64,000 nt of DNA, taken from positions 124,001-188,000 of the forward strand of contig JACAXG010000168.1 of NCBI GenBank assembly GCA_018881555.1, read 5' to 3'. The notes under the pieces were generated by a model that saw nothing but the letters and a program-made list of their open reading frames with translations, made no database searches and was not told where the DNA came from. Below, one piece after another: positions 14,601 through 33,680 of this stretch. This DNA comes from Amblyornis subalaris (taxonomy: Eukaryota > Chordata > Aves > Passeriformes > Ptilonorhynchidae). Made by a program: the position numbers and the translations under genes. How positions within the stretch are numbered: position 1 is the first letter of the stretch; each line of letters opens with the position of its first letter.

Positions 14601-15954
14601 AAGGACAGACTTATGTAGGCCAAAGACTAGAAAATACATTTTTCCTAGTGTTTTTCACACCTAGTCCACATTATTACCTTAGAAGAGTATTTCCTAAACA
14701 GTGGTTGACTGCTTGGTGCCAACTCATCACTTCTTCTGACCAAATGAATTTAAAAAGAAGTCTTTTCTGATAGTACATCATTGCCATTGTCACAGCAGCG
14801 TTCATTATGCATGGAAGAGTCCATGAAACCACTAAACATCCCACACTGCTCTCAATTCTGCCTCGAGTATTTTACACAGTCCACATTTTAGAGTTCTTGC
14901 ACAAATTTTGAGAATACACTATTTAGACACAGCTACACCACTGAAATTGTATTAAGTGGAAGGTTATTGATGAAAGGAACTGGGGAGAGAACTGCAGTGC
15001 TGAATGAAGGTAATGAATTCACACACCAAAAAAAATGCAAGAGCACTGATGACACATATGTCCAATGCAGTCTGCTAGAAGAGCAGCTCTTCAGCTGGAT
15101 CTCAGCCCCGATACACTTTCACAATTCAGACAGCCTCAAACACTTGTCACATTTTCCTTTTGAAGAACCGCTTTCTGCACGGGTTTTTCTTTCCTCCTCC
15201 TTAAACAAGTAAGGCAGCAGCTAGAGTACATAACCACAGCTCTCAAGACACAGTTCTCACGCAGACACAGGGTGCCAGAGCCCCCATGTTTGCAAAGCCA
15301 AACCCAGCACACTGCTTTCTGCTGCCAGCTGTAGGTGCAGTTCTAGAATAAGGCCAAAGAAAGCAGCATCACTGTAGGATGTCAAGGAAACTTCTCAAAG
15401 TTGGAACTCTGCAAACAAGCCCAAAGAACTTATCGTAACTATTAATTTTTAAAAAACTAATCATAAAGAGAACTAAAACTCTTCACATGGAAACTCATTC
15501 TCCCTACCATGGGTCATTAAAACAGACACAGACCTCCAAAGCCTGCCATCACTTACATCAAGTGCCTGCAAAACTGACACATGCAAACAGCACCAATGCA
15601 TTTCAAGAGCTCTTTTTAGGATTTCCACCCTAGCGTTCCACTGAGCTATACTAGAAATAAACCAGACAAATGCTAAAGAGTGCTTAAATACATTACATGA
15701 AGTCCAAATTCCTACAACTGAAAACAAAATCTGAGACAAAAAATCAAATTGATGAGCCTCACTCAAAATTGCGCCCTCAATATATATTTTCATATGTAAC
15801 TTGGCTGATCAAGAATACTTAACATCTCCCCGGAGGCAAAACACAAAATCCCAAAAAAACCCAGAACACCACTTTGAGTTTATATACATACAGACAGAGA
15901 AACGTCCCAGCCGTATTTGTTTCACATGTAAGTTACTTCCAACCACCGCACTGG

Positions 15955-16660
15955 CGGTGTCGGACTCCTCACATACCTGCCCGGCCGCTCCGCCGCCGAG
16001 CTCGCCGCAGGCCGGGCCCGCCGCTTCCAGTCCCGGAGCGCGTCCGGCGGGCCCGGCGCTCCAGGGACGGCTCGGGCCGCTGGCCCAGCTCGGCCGCCGC
16101 GCACCACCCGGCCCCAACCCAGCCCGGCCCGGCCCAGCTGCGGCCCTCGCGGGAGGCTCGACCAGCGGCCTCGTCCGCCGCATAGTACACGTCCCCCTCC
16201 CCCTCCCGCCCCGGGCCTTACCGCCAGGTCCTGGGGCACCGCTCCACTCATGGCCCTCACGGTGCCGCTCCGCCAGGCCCGCGCAGGCAATGCAGGCCCC
16301 GGCTCCGGCCCCGCCGTCTCGCCCTCGCCCGGCCCCGCCGCCAGCAGCAGCAGAAGCCGCTTCCCCACGGGGGAGGCCGCCGCGTCCGCCATCCCCGCCG
16401 GGCAGAGCCGCCGCTGCCGCCCGAGCGCTCCGGCCGCAGCCGCCGCCCGACACACCGAGAGGCTCCTGCCCCGCGCTGGGCCCGAGCGCCGCCCGCCGCC
16501 GTCCCGGCGTGCACCGCGCGATCGGCCCGGCCCCCACCCCCACACCCCCCCCCTCCTTGCCTTCCCGGCCCCACAACGCCCCGCGCGGGACGGGCGGGCC
16601 TGGGGCGGTCTGAGGGGCCGTAGGGGTGGACGGCTCCGCGACGGGGTAGGGGGGTCGCCC
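15955..16660. promoter_or_regulatory. KDM3B: CpG island over the KDM3B 5' end
   Basis: A sharply bounded block, very rich in G+C and CpG, within otherwise AT-rich DNA. It covers KDM3B coding exon 1, its 5' UTR and the start of intron 1. It is the expected TATA-less housekeeping promoter. The exact transcription start cannot be read from the sequence. Long open frames on both strands here are a by-product of GC richness. Confidence 0.8.
16222..16392 (-). CDS. KDM3B: KDM3B coding exon 1 (lysine demethylase 3B, N-terminus)
   Basis: Codes for 57 residues starting [16 protein letters not shown] and ending with the block [14 protein letters not shown], which matches the KDM3B N-terminus as I know it. 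Between them an alanine/serine-rich linker is replaced by a glycine/proline/glutamate-rich one. The start ATG (16,392-16,390) is the family start. The exon ends in phase 0 before a GTAAGG donor. KDM3B is a nuclear JmjC-domain Fe(II)/2-oxoglutarate enzyme that removes methyl groups from histone H3 lysine 9; its zinc-finger and JmjC exons lie outside the window to the left. The gene is transcribed leftwards, in the same direction as the CtBP gene upstream. KDM3A is unlikely because the N-terminal block differs. Confidence 0.92.
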
Positions 16661-19600
16661 AGCCAGCAGGAGCTTTACCTAGGCAGGGTCTCTCATGACC
16701 GCCAAGTTCAAAACCTGGAGTTAAGGCAGAAATTTACGCGTTTAACCTAAATTTGGAGGTAAACAAACAGAAGAACCAGTACCCGCGTCTTAGGCTGGAT
16801 CCCACAGCTAGCACGAGGAACTGCTGCGGGCCCTACAGGACCGGCAGCACCGCACAGAGCCGGGTGCTTCGCTTTGCAGGGAGGCAGATTTTGAAAAGGC
16901 GTGCATTTAGGGAGTGATTAAGGTACAAAATCGGTATGTTAATAAATTCAGCTGTCCTGATTAGCTAATACATTCGAGCAGTTCTCATGTAGCATAGCAC
17001 AATGTCCTAAACCTGCCCCTTTTCAACATGACCAACCAGAAAATACTTAAGCATCCTATAGTTAGAAAAATTACATGTGATTTTATATGTTTCTGCTCGT
17101 GCAGTAAATGCACAGTAGCACTGACAGAAACTGGAATGAGGAGCAGATGCTATACTCCATACCAGCACGAGGATACTCTTGTGGAAGTAGGTTGTTTTCT
17201 TCTTTTGCATGTATTGTTTCTTCACTCTGGCAGAGTACCATTTGACACTGAATTAGCAACAGCAAAGGCAAGTTGCTTCCTTTCACTTTCATTTATTCAA
17301 ATGATTGTGCCAGGTTGTTTTAAGTAGATGACATTTCCTCTTTGTTACTTTCTAGTTGGATGCAATGTACTGACTGGAATATGGGTAAGACAAGGCCCAA
17401 TACCAGTTTGTACAATGTGCCTGTCATCAGAGGTGTATTTCATAATTTCTTTCCTTTATCTGTTCTCTTTATGGTATGATGTTAGTCCTAATGTGTCACA
17501 CAAATACTGAACAGATTATAAGACAGGTTATTACATAAGAGACAGTTCAAAAGACTTTTTTTGGAAGCAGAGTCTGCCTATGGTAGTTTGAACTACACAA
17601 AACTTCGGAGTATCAGTGACATCAGCAGTCAGCACTACCCTCCTGTGCTGTACAGCATCTTGAGTTTTGATTTACCACACATCACTGGATTTACTAACTC
17701 CCCACCCTTTTCTTTAAGTACAATACCTACCTGAAACATTACTGAAGGGTAGCAGAGCGATTATGTCTTGCATCTAAGTGACTGCCATGGTAAATCCAAG
17801 ATGAGTACTACATTCTTTGAAAACCAGTCTTTTCTCTCATGTCTTGAGTTTCTTTACTGAAACAGTAAGATCAGCTATGCACCAGAAATAGTACCACCAT
17901 GTGAAAGATTCCAAGTGCTTCTATGCCCCTTCCCATTCCACCAGCTCAGACTCCTGTTGCCATGATAAAGCAGGCCAGCATTTCCCATGTCCCAGGCATG
18001 GTGCTGGATATTCCAATGACATGCAGCACCAGTTAGGCCTTAAGTGATAAAATCCACCAATACTAGGGGTTTCCTGTCATTGATGATTGACCCAGGGAGC
18101 ATATGCCATTCAGCATGAATGAAATTCAGTTTATGAAATACCTAACAGCTTTTCTATGCTAATTCTGTTGCACCAACCTCTATTACAAGTTAGAAAAATT
18201 AGTTTCATGGGCTAATTTTGCGTGTTGATGTCAAACACTATTTTACTGTGAAAGGGTGAAGACAGCTACAGCTGTTAAACTACATACTTAAATGGCTGCA
18301 AAACCAGATACCACAATTTCAACTTGTGAGAAATCACGTAAGCAACCACCAGGCTACATCCAAACGTGCCCCTCCAGCACTGAAGATGGCTTCTTCTCCA
18401 GACTGCCACCTTCCCAGCCTTGACTGATGGTCAATTCTCCAGAACACAAAGTAAGTAATTTGTCAGAGTGGCTGATCCAAGGACCAATTTTGTGGAATTT
18501 ACATAATCTGAGAAAAGCAGGACTGATGCAGACACTCACCTGTACAGGTTTTCAACCCTCCCTTTCAATATTGTATCTAAGGCTACCCCTTCCATAGACA
18601 GCAGCCATGTTCTTTGGAGAACTTTATTAAAATATATCCAAGAAATAATCAAACATTTTCTAATGAGCCAGGAGAGAACTGAAGTGAGAAAAACATCTGT
18701 ACAGAGGACAGTGCTGTAAGTTTTTGTTTACATGCTTTATTTCAATGTTTCACAGTTTGATCATTGTCTACAAAAATATATTTCTGAAACTCTGAGTCCT
18801 CTATAAAAAAAGCTGGTCAGCAGCAGTGACCCTGACAAACAGAATGTACCTTGGGATAGTGTGAGCACCTCCTGTACACAATTAGTGTGGCTAGGGAACT
18901 CCTGCCTCACCTTGGGAGACTTCTGTTCTTTGGGATTAAAGCTCTCTACTAGTTCAGAAGGAAGGCATTGGGAAAAAAAAAAAAGTGATTCCACTTCTGT
19001 NTACTGCACTAAGCTTGGGGGGGAGCTGCAAGTTCAGTGTATCACACAGCAGAGTTCTAACAAAGCACTTGGCACTCAGGAAAAGAAGACCTCAGGGTGC
19101 TTAAGCACTGGCAAATTTTTCTTTGAGCTATCCATTCAGAACAGCCTTTGTCTGGTGATAATAGGTTCAGGCTGCCAGCAGAGGTACAAACAGCACACAA
19201 GCAGAGTAATCCTATATATGCAAAGAGAGTCCTTCTTTGAGGACAAGATAAGGGTTCTGTTCATTTTTACCTCAACATTTTCTGCTGTGGCCTTAATCAA
19301 GGGGAAAATTACTGTCACATCCAATAACAAGCCTACATCGTGTTGGATAGAACAGAGCCACTATCAATGCTGTCAGCTTCAACTCCGTAGAACCCCTAAC
19401 TGGAAATATTTCTTACCACATCAATTATTTAATTCCTATGCTTACTAATCAGTAGTGTATCTAGACACCAAAAACATGAACTGAGAAACTCAAGTTTCCC
19501 CCAAAATGAGATATTTCCACTCTTCCTCTGCTGAGTTATTTGACTGGTCTATAGAGATACTTGCAGTTAAGAAGAAAAAAAAATAAATTGCCTCTTTTAA

Positions 19601-20843
19601 AAAAATAAATCTATCTTGCATTGTGCTCTAGAAAAGACAAGGTCAATGTACTCTGATCCTCAAAGCTTGTAACTAGAAGCCCCTTACCACAAAATAATCT
19701 CAGACCTGAACCCCTAAGCAGGGTAGGAATTTTCAGCAGCAAATAAGAGTAGTTATCGACAGACTGCTTCCCTAATGTGGTAATAGACAGAAGATGAGCT
19801 CTCTGAAAACTTTTCCACACCTGCCTGTCAGAAGAGCTTTCTGAGCCAGCAGCTTGTGAAATCTAGATTTCTTAGAGATTAGAGAATTCAGGAAAGTGCT
19901 GCTGGTTATTTTAGGTACATCTGCAATCAATGGGCTTCTGAGCTCTAGGCTTTTGTTCAGAAAAAGTTCTCCTGTAACTCATGCCTACCACCAGTCTCAG
20001 TCTGATCTGCTAAACCTGAGCAGCCAAGGAGGTATATGAATTTTAAGTAGAATCAGCATCATCCACAAAAACACAGAAGCCAAGAAACTTCACTGAGACA
20101 AATACCTTATCAAAAGAAGACACTCAGCACTAGAAAACTAGTATTATCTCACTAATGCTAAACAGTTAAAGTGTAAAATCTGTAAGAAAACACCTGAAGT
20201 TTACTTCTTGACTGTTTTCCTTTCTTGAATTGCTGGGGGGAGTGGAGAAGGGGAGGAGAAAGGAATGAATCACTGTATTAGTAGTAAGCCATTATACAGA
20301 AGGCAGTATTGGAGAAAAATTTAAAACCAGGAAAAAAAATCTGAAAACTCAGTGATTCTGAAAGCTTTTCTTACCTTCCTAAACTAAACAGCCTAAACAG
20401 AGGATTTTGTCCATACTTCAAGTTGTTTTTCCAGTCTGTTCCCATCTGTTCAGCTTCCAGTCACAGACACACAACAGAGAGAATAATCAAGGGAGGCAGA
20501 AAAACCCACACATAGGGTATGCCTCCCATATAGCACCTACTTTAATATATCCAAATAACATGAACAAATCAATCAGAAATTGTTACATCTTGTGCATGGA
20601 AAGGCTATAACTGAAGTGTAACAAGGTGAAATTAAAGGAAGACTTGGAATTAAAGAAAAATCTTCTCCTGTGGAACCTCTTTTGCTGATGACTCCACACC
20701 CCTCAAAGTGATTCACATTCAATCACTTCGATTTGTGAAATCGAAAAGACTTGCCAGCAACAATCCTGCCTTGGCTTCAGGTGAAAAACAGAGTATTCAT
20801 TCTCCTTTAGTATCACAAAGCCTATTCATGTAAAACAAACTGC

Positions 20844-20877
20844 TGCCTTGCCTTGCCCTGCTGCCCTGCCCTGCCAC
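20844..20877 (+). repeat. (CCTTG/CCCTG)n short tandem repeat
   Basis: About six pentamer-like units of ccttg and ccctg follow one another, with one interrupting triplet. It lies just outside the 3' end of a minus-strand CR1. Confidence 0.75.
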
Positions 20878-20894
20878 AGAGATGCAGTATATTA

Positions 20895-21120
20895 CAGAAT
20901 CATAGAATATGCTGAGTTGGAAGGGACCCATCAGAATCATGGAGTCCAACTCCTGGCCTTGTGCAGCACACCTGAAGAATCCCACCATGTGCCTGAAAGC
21001 ATTGCCCAAACACTTTCTGAACTCAGGGAGGCTTGGTGCTGTGACAACCTCCCTGGGGAGCCTATTCCAGTGCCCAACCATCTTCTGGGTGAAAAACTCC
21101 TTCCTGTCTGTTAAAAGCTG
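20895..21120 (-). mobile_element. CR1 LINE fragment, 3' end
   Basis: Read from the plus strand it begins with the CR1 3' terminal signature 'cagaatcatagaat', then 'gagttggaagggaccca' and 'gtccaactcctgg'. It continues into the tail of ORF2 and stops near 'aaaactccttcctgtctg'. It is 5'-truncated to about 225 bp, as most CR1 copies are. Confidence 0.9.
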
Positions 21121-22142
21121 CCTTCTCCATCAGCACAGGCAAGGGGGACGTTACTTTCAGCTGATGCAATTACGAAAAAAAAATTGTGAAAAAGAAAAAA
21201 AGTCTGTAGCATAAAGCTTAGAATTCTAGCATGATGAATCCCTTGTGGATAAACACTGCCACAGACTGTGAGGTACTTGTGTGTGAGGAACCAGCAACTG
21301 CAGCTGCACATTATTGCTACTTGCTGTCTCTCAGTGCAAACTTTTCCCATTTCTGCATTTTATTACCTTCTCCAAGTTATAGACTCCAGGGTGAACTATT
21401 CTGAAGCCTCACAAACACAGTGGCCACCAGAACACATTTGATAACATTTTAATCCCTTCCAAACTATTTACAAGGCTGGCTTTGAGACTGTTACGTTTTA
21501 CTTCAGGCCTAAAACTGCATAAAGAAAACTCTGTATGGTCAAGAACTAACAGTGCCTGTGCTACGCCTGTTCTCACGGGAAATGTTAATTAAAACAAGCA
21601 AAGTAACACACAGAGCTTAGCCTAGGCTGCATTCTATCAAGGGCATAATGAAGACAATAGTCACAACTTCTCCAATTCGCTAATATTTTTTCTAATATTC
21701 CCCATGGCTACACTTAAGAGAGGTTCAGCCAAATTCAATTTAAGCTACAAGTCATAATTGAAAAGTGTGCACTTAAGTCTGGTGTTCGTGTTCGGAACAC
21801 TGAAGACCATCCCTGATTGGGCAGCTTCACTTCTATTTTCAAGTGCACAAAGACAGTTCCCTGTCACAGACAACTGAAGCAGATACATGGGAAACTCATT
21901 CGTTAAGCCAAGGGGAGGCAAGGTCACTGCTGCCATGCCCCAGAGAAGGAGAAAGATTCATTGAGAGATTATAACTAAAGGGTTACAAAATAAAGGCAAG
22001 AGCTAAAGTTTGTCGGCAATGAAATGCATTCTCCTGTCCTGTGTGAACAGGAAGCAGTCTCTTTAGGGTGTTAAAGAAGGTCCTAGGAGGAGATGCCCTC
22101 CTACTTTTTTCTGCTGCCAAAGGAGAGGAGAGAAACACGCTG

Positions 22143-29743
<7,601 letters not shown>

Positions 29744-31558
29744 GGGCCGGGCGGGGCCGCGCCGCCCTCGGCGCCGCGAAAGGACCGGGGACCCGTCACT
29801 CGCCGCCCGCGCCGCTCCGGCGGAAGTGGAAGGGCGGGGCCGGGCCCACGCGAGCTGCATCGCCGCCACTGAGGGGCCGCCCGCTTCCGCTTCCGGTCCG
29901 CGGAACTTGGCGGTGCGGGGGGAGTGAGGCTCGGCGGGACGGGGTTGGACCCAGCGGGGCTGGGCCGCTCCGGGGTCGTTCGGAACTCCCGGGTCACAGC
30001 CGGCCCGGCTGAGGCTGCAGGGAGTGGGCCAGGAGGGTGGTTACAAAAACCTGGTGAGTGGGTCCTGGGATGTAGCTTTAGGTCTTCCCAGGAAGTTCTC
30101 TGTGCATGAGACAAAACAGGAAGCCATTCAAAGCAGTTCTGCTTCTGTCTTGCCACCTTTGCAGCCGAGGCTCCGATACCTGTCCCGTGCGCTGCAATAC
30201 CCGCTCATCCTGAGANTCCACTGCGTAAATCACGACAATGACATCACTAAGCAAGTTCGCTACAGTTTATTGAAGAGCAAATTGCAGGCTATTACACAAA
30301 CATTCCGGTACCTGAGCTGAAGTCGACACAGTTGATCTACTTTCACACGGCCCTTTTCTTCAATACCTCCCACATTCCAATGAGATATGCCACGATATGT
30401 TTTCACAAATCTGTGTGCATTCCTCCTGCTCTACACTGGAGTTTGGTCGGCAAAAGGCAATGTGATAATTGGAATTGCCAGCTGGTGACTAGGTGTTGGG
30501 AGGAATGGGTTAAAAGTGGATGACTGCCTGTTGAGGAGGATTGTAAACACGCAGCTGAGAATAACCCTGGCTAAACCAGTGTGAACACTGGTGATCCTCT
30601 GGCATGAACCTGGGTTAATGGTGCCCGTGTCTCCCCCTGTGTGCCTCTAACCAGAGGTTGCTTCGGAGATCCCCCAGTTAGCAAGAGAAGAGAAATAAAT
30701 TACTCCTTGGGGTTTAGCCGTGGGTTTGTGGCTGTGCCGGCTGCTGCCTGCCTGTGCTGACTCACACGCTTGGGCAGTTAAACAATAGCAAGGTAAGAAT
30801 GTTTGGCANAGATAGAGTACTTAGAAAAATGTGTTTTCAGGCCCACCTGGTTTGATAACCCTTAAATATCTCAGATTATTTAATGAACTCTTTGAAATGG
30901 TGACAGAACCATGAAGAGTGACTCTGATACCAGGAATGTGGAAGAGGCCAAAACCTGCGTGTGTGGAAAGAGATAGGAGGATAGGCTAAGGAATATGAAT
31001 TAATGAATTTGCCTGTAATTTAAAAACATAATAATCTGGTCCATGTAAGTTGTTTGTGGCAATCAGTGAGACTACTACTCATTTCCAACACTGTTTGTCG
31101 AGAATTAATCCAGTGTCTATACTATGTGCGGGTACTAAAAAAAATTGGGTAGTTTTACCCCTTTGGTTTGCACNCCAAACCTCAGAAGCAAGCCTTCTAG
31201 CACATTAGCCAAGCAGCCTTAGTGTTCTGGAGCACAATTGCCTATGGCCCATGGAGTCTCCCTTTACATTTATGCTGGCTGAGCTTCATGTCTGTATACA
31301 AGCCTCAGTTAAAATCTCTCTGAGCGCATTCAGGTATCCTCCTCACCTGTCAACACTCTTGCTGATAGCTCTTCAGGCAAGTACTTTGCATCCTTAAAAA
31401 AACCACAAGGGATAGGAAGCAAGAGAGAATTTTTCTGAGGACAACCAAAGAAATTGGAAATCCTAGAAACCTTGTTGCCAGGGGCAAAACTAGTAAAGAA
31501 AGCCTTGTCCACCTAGACACAGCAGCTCTGGGAAGTGGTCCAAAGTCCTGCCATATAT

Positions 31559-32210
31559 CACAGAATCATAGAATAATAGCAGTTGAGTTGGAAGAGACCC
31601 ATCACAGTTGTCGAGTCCAACTCCTGGCCCTGTGCAGGACATCTCAAGAATCCCATGATGTGCCTGATAGCACTGTCCAAACATTTCTTGAGCTCTGTCA
31701 GGCTTGGTGCTGTGACAACTGCCCTGGGGAGCCTGTTCCAGTGCTCATCTGTTCTTTGGGTGAAAAACCTTTCTCTGATATCCAGCCTAAACCTCCCCTG
31801 ACTCAGCTCCATGCTATTTCCTTGAGTCCTATCACTGGTCACAGAGAGCAGAGATGGGTACCTACGCCTCCATTTCCCCTTGTGAGGATGTTGAAGACCA
31901 CAATGCAGTCTGACCTCAGTCTCCTTTTCTCCAGGCTGAACAAACCAAGTGACCTGAGCCATTCCTCGTAAGGCTTCCCCTCCAGACCCTTCTCCATCCT
32001 CTTGGCCTCCTTTGGATGGTCTCTAGTAGCTTAATGTCTTTTTAATATTGTGCTGCCCAAAACTGCACACAGTACTCAAGCTGAGGCTGGACCAGTGCAG
32101 AGTAAAGCAGGACAATCACTTCCCTTGACCGGCTGGCGATGCTTTGCTTGATGCACCCCAGGACATGGCTGGCCCTCCTGGCTGCCAGGGCATACTGTTG
32201 ACTCAGTAGG
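31559..32210 (-). mobile_element. CR1 LINE fragment
   Basis: On the plus strand it starts 'cacagaatcatagaataa' and passes through 'gagttggaagagaccc', 'gagcctgttccagtgctc', 'ccaggctgaacaaacc' and 'actcaagctgaggctggacc'. That is the 3' UTR and the last part of ORF2 in reverse. It is about 650 bp, with a clear 3' end and a truncated 5' end. Confidence 0.92.
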
Positions 32211-32636
32211 AGTGGCTCGTACCTCAGTCTTTCCTGACAGTCTCTAAAGCACCTAATGCTGCTGATAAGATGTAAAGTAAACAGCCCCTGCTGCTGCCCT
32301 GCCATGTGCCCATCTCTTTTACAAGCAAAGAGGAGAAAATTTACAGAAGTGATTAAAATAAGAACCTGCTGGCTCTGGTTTTGTATTCCACAGCACCGAA
32401 AGGTAGTGGAGGTGGCAGCAGAGTGGGACCACTGATCTTTGTGCCCTAATGTGGCTTTGAGTTCTCCATCTCATGGCTGGAATGAAGTCCAGTCCATTTC
32501 ACTGTAGAAAGTAGCTGTAGGACTGCTGATGAATCAAGAGGAAATAATCTAATCAATGTTGTTTAACATGATTGCTTTCACACCTGTTTAAGTACCTTGC
32601 CAGCCTACAGAAAAGTAAAATCTTGGGTTTGGTTCC

Positions 32637-33038
32637 TGTCCTGGTTTTGGCACAGATCAGTGGGGAGGGGCATGGCCAATACCCCAATATTATTTGATAC
32701 CACCTCATATCATTGCCAGGGACAGAGAAAGGGACTCTCACTTCCAAGGAGAAGGGCTTCCTTCTGGTGGGGGAAAGCATGGTTGGGAAGAGCCAGTCAG
32801 TATTGTCTGTATTGGACTTTCTGTGTAAATAATTTCTTTATCTTATACCTTTGGTTATTAATATTGTTGCTGTTGCTGTTCATTTTCTTATCTCATTGCT
32901 GTTTCCCATAATTTGTTCTTATCTCAACCCATGATCTTTGCCTTTTGTTCTTCCAATTGAAGGAAGGAGGGGGAGCAAGCTGCGGTGCAGTTTTAGTGGG
33001 AGCACTAAATTGGGAAATACCATTCCAAAACAATGACA
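32637..33038 (+). mobile_element. Solo LTR, ERVL-type, 402 bp, 5-bp target duplication
   Basis: Begins TGTCCTGGTTTTGGC and ends ...CAATGACA, giving TG...CA termini. It is flanked by perfect copies of gttcc (32,632-32,636 and 33,039-33,043). The 5' 'tgtcctggttttggc' and the late 'ttatctcaaccca' ... 'ggaggagggggagcaagc'-like region match a very common avian ERVL LTR type. No internal retroviral DNA remains, so it arose by LTR-LTR recombination. A 5-bp duplication is typical of ERVL. Confidence 0.88.
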
Positions 33039-33369
33039 GTTCCATTATTTTTCTGACTACACTGAACAGCTACAACCCCTAAGGCCTGGGTCTGTCTTGC
33101 CACTGCCAGATCCACTGTCCTGCAAGCTAATTCAGCTTCACTTGAGAGAAGAAGCGACAATATGCATCATGGATATATCTGGACTCACAGTGCATCACTT
33201 AAATGTCTCTGAATCAAAATATAGCGTAATGCATTATTAAAACTACTTACTTTGTCTACATTCTTGCCTCTGAAAAAATTTAGACTTAAGGTAGAGCAGT
33301 GCTGTTCTAAGGTGCTGTAGGGGTAGTAGATCATCTCTGAAATTCCTCTTTCCCAAGCTAACAGGCCCA

Positions 33370-33680
33370 GCTCTGATAATCGATTTGTAGGTCACATACT
33401 ACCATATTGGTAGCCCTCCACTGGACCCTCTCTAGTTCCTCCACATCCTTCTTGAACTTCAGGGGCAGGAAATAGCACACAGCAGTCCAGGTGTGGCCAC
33501 ACCACTGCAAAGTAGACATGAATAATTTCTTTCAGTCTCTGACCCATGTTCTTCCTAATACATTGTGGTGTGTGGGTTGTCTTATTCACAATCACAGATT
33601 ACTGGTATCCATGGCAACTTCTAGGTCCTTCCAGCAGGGCTGCTCCTCATCCACTCAGTCCTCAGCCAGGAAAGATGCAT
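33370..33680 (-). mobile_element. CR1 LINE fragment, internal
   Basis: Plus-strand text 'ctggaccctctctagttcc', 'cagtccaggtgtggccac' and 'ggtccttccagcagggctgc' is the reverse of the CR1 ORF2 C-terminal region. The usual 3' terminal signature is absent, so both ends are lost. It is more diverged than the other copies. Confidence 0.75.

Larger units (their letters stand above)
1..16221 (-). other. KDM3B: KDM3B intron 1 (partial, runs off left edge)
   Basis: No further KDM3B coding exon was found to the left of exon 1. The expected second exon (which would begin with residues like IFVEFDG and contain a KQHSWVKVH-type stretch) does not appear in any minus-strand frame. I therefore read the whole stretch as first intron, at least 16.2 kb. 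Apart from the repeats listed separately it is AT-rich and shows no coding signal. Roughly 500-2,165, 2,275-10,550 and 11,610-15,950 hold nothing I can name. A 5' regulatory role is possible but not shown. Confidence 0.6.
16661..22142. other. Intergenic and CtBP 3' UTR region
   Basis: No coding exon was recognised. The CtBP 3' UTR must occupy the right end. A minus-strand AATAAA lies at 21,364-21,359, about 780 bp past the stop codon, and another near 18,732-18,727; which one is used cannot be decided here. A short CR1 lies at 20,895-21,120 and a small CCCTG-type repeat at 20,844-20,877. The rest is AT-rich and unremarkable. Confidence 0.5.

Noticed and set aside
15801..16613. 270-codon plus-strand and 255-codon minus-strand open frames in the CpG island
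   Set aside because: Compositional artefact of GC-rich DNA. Proline/arginine/alanine-rich with no family resemblance, apart from the embedded KDM3B exon in another minus frame.
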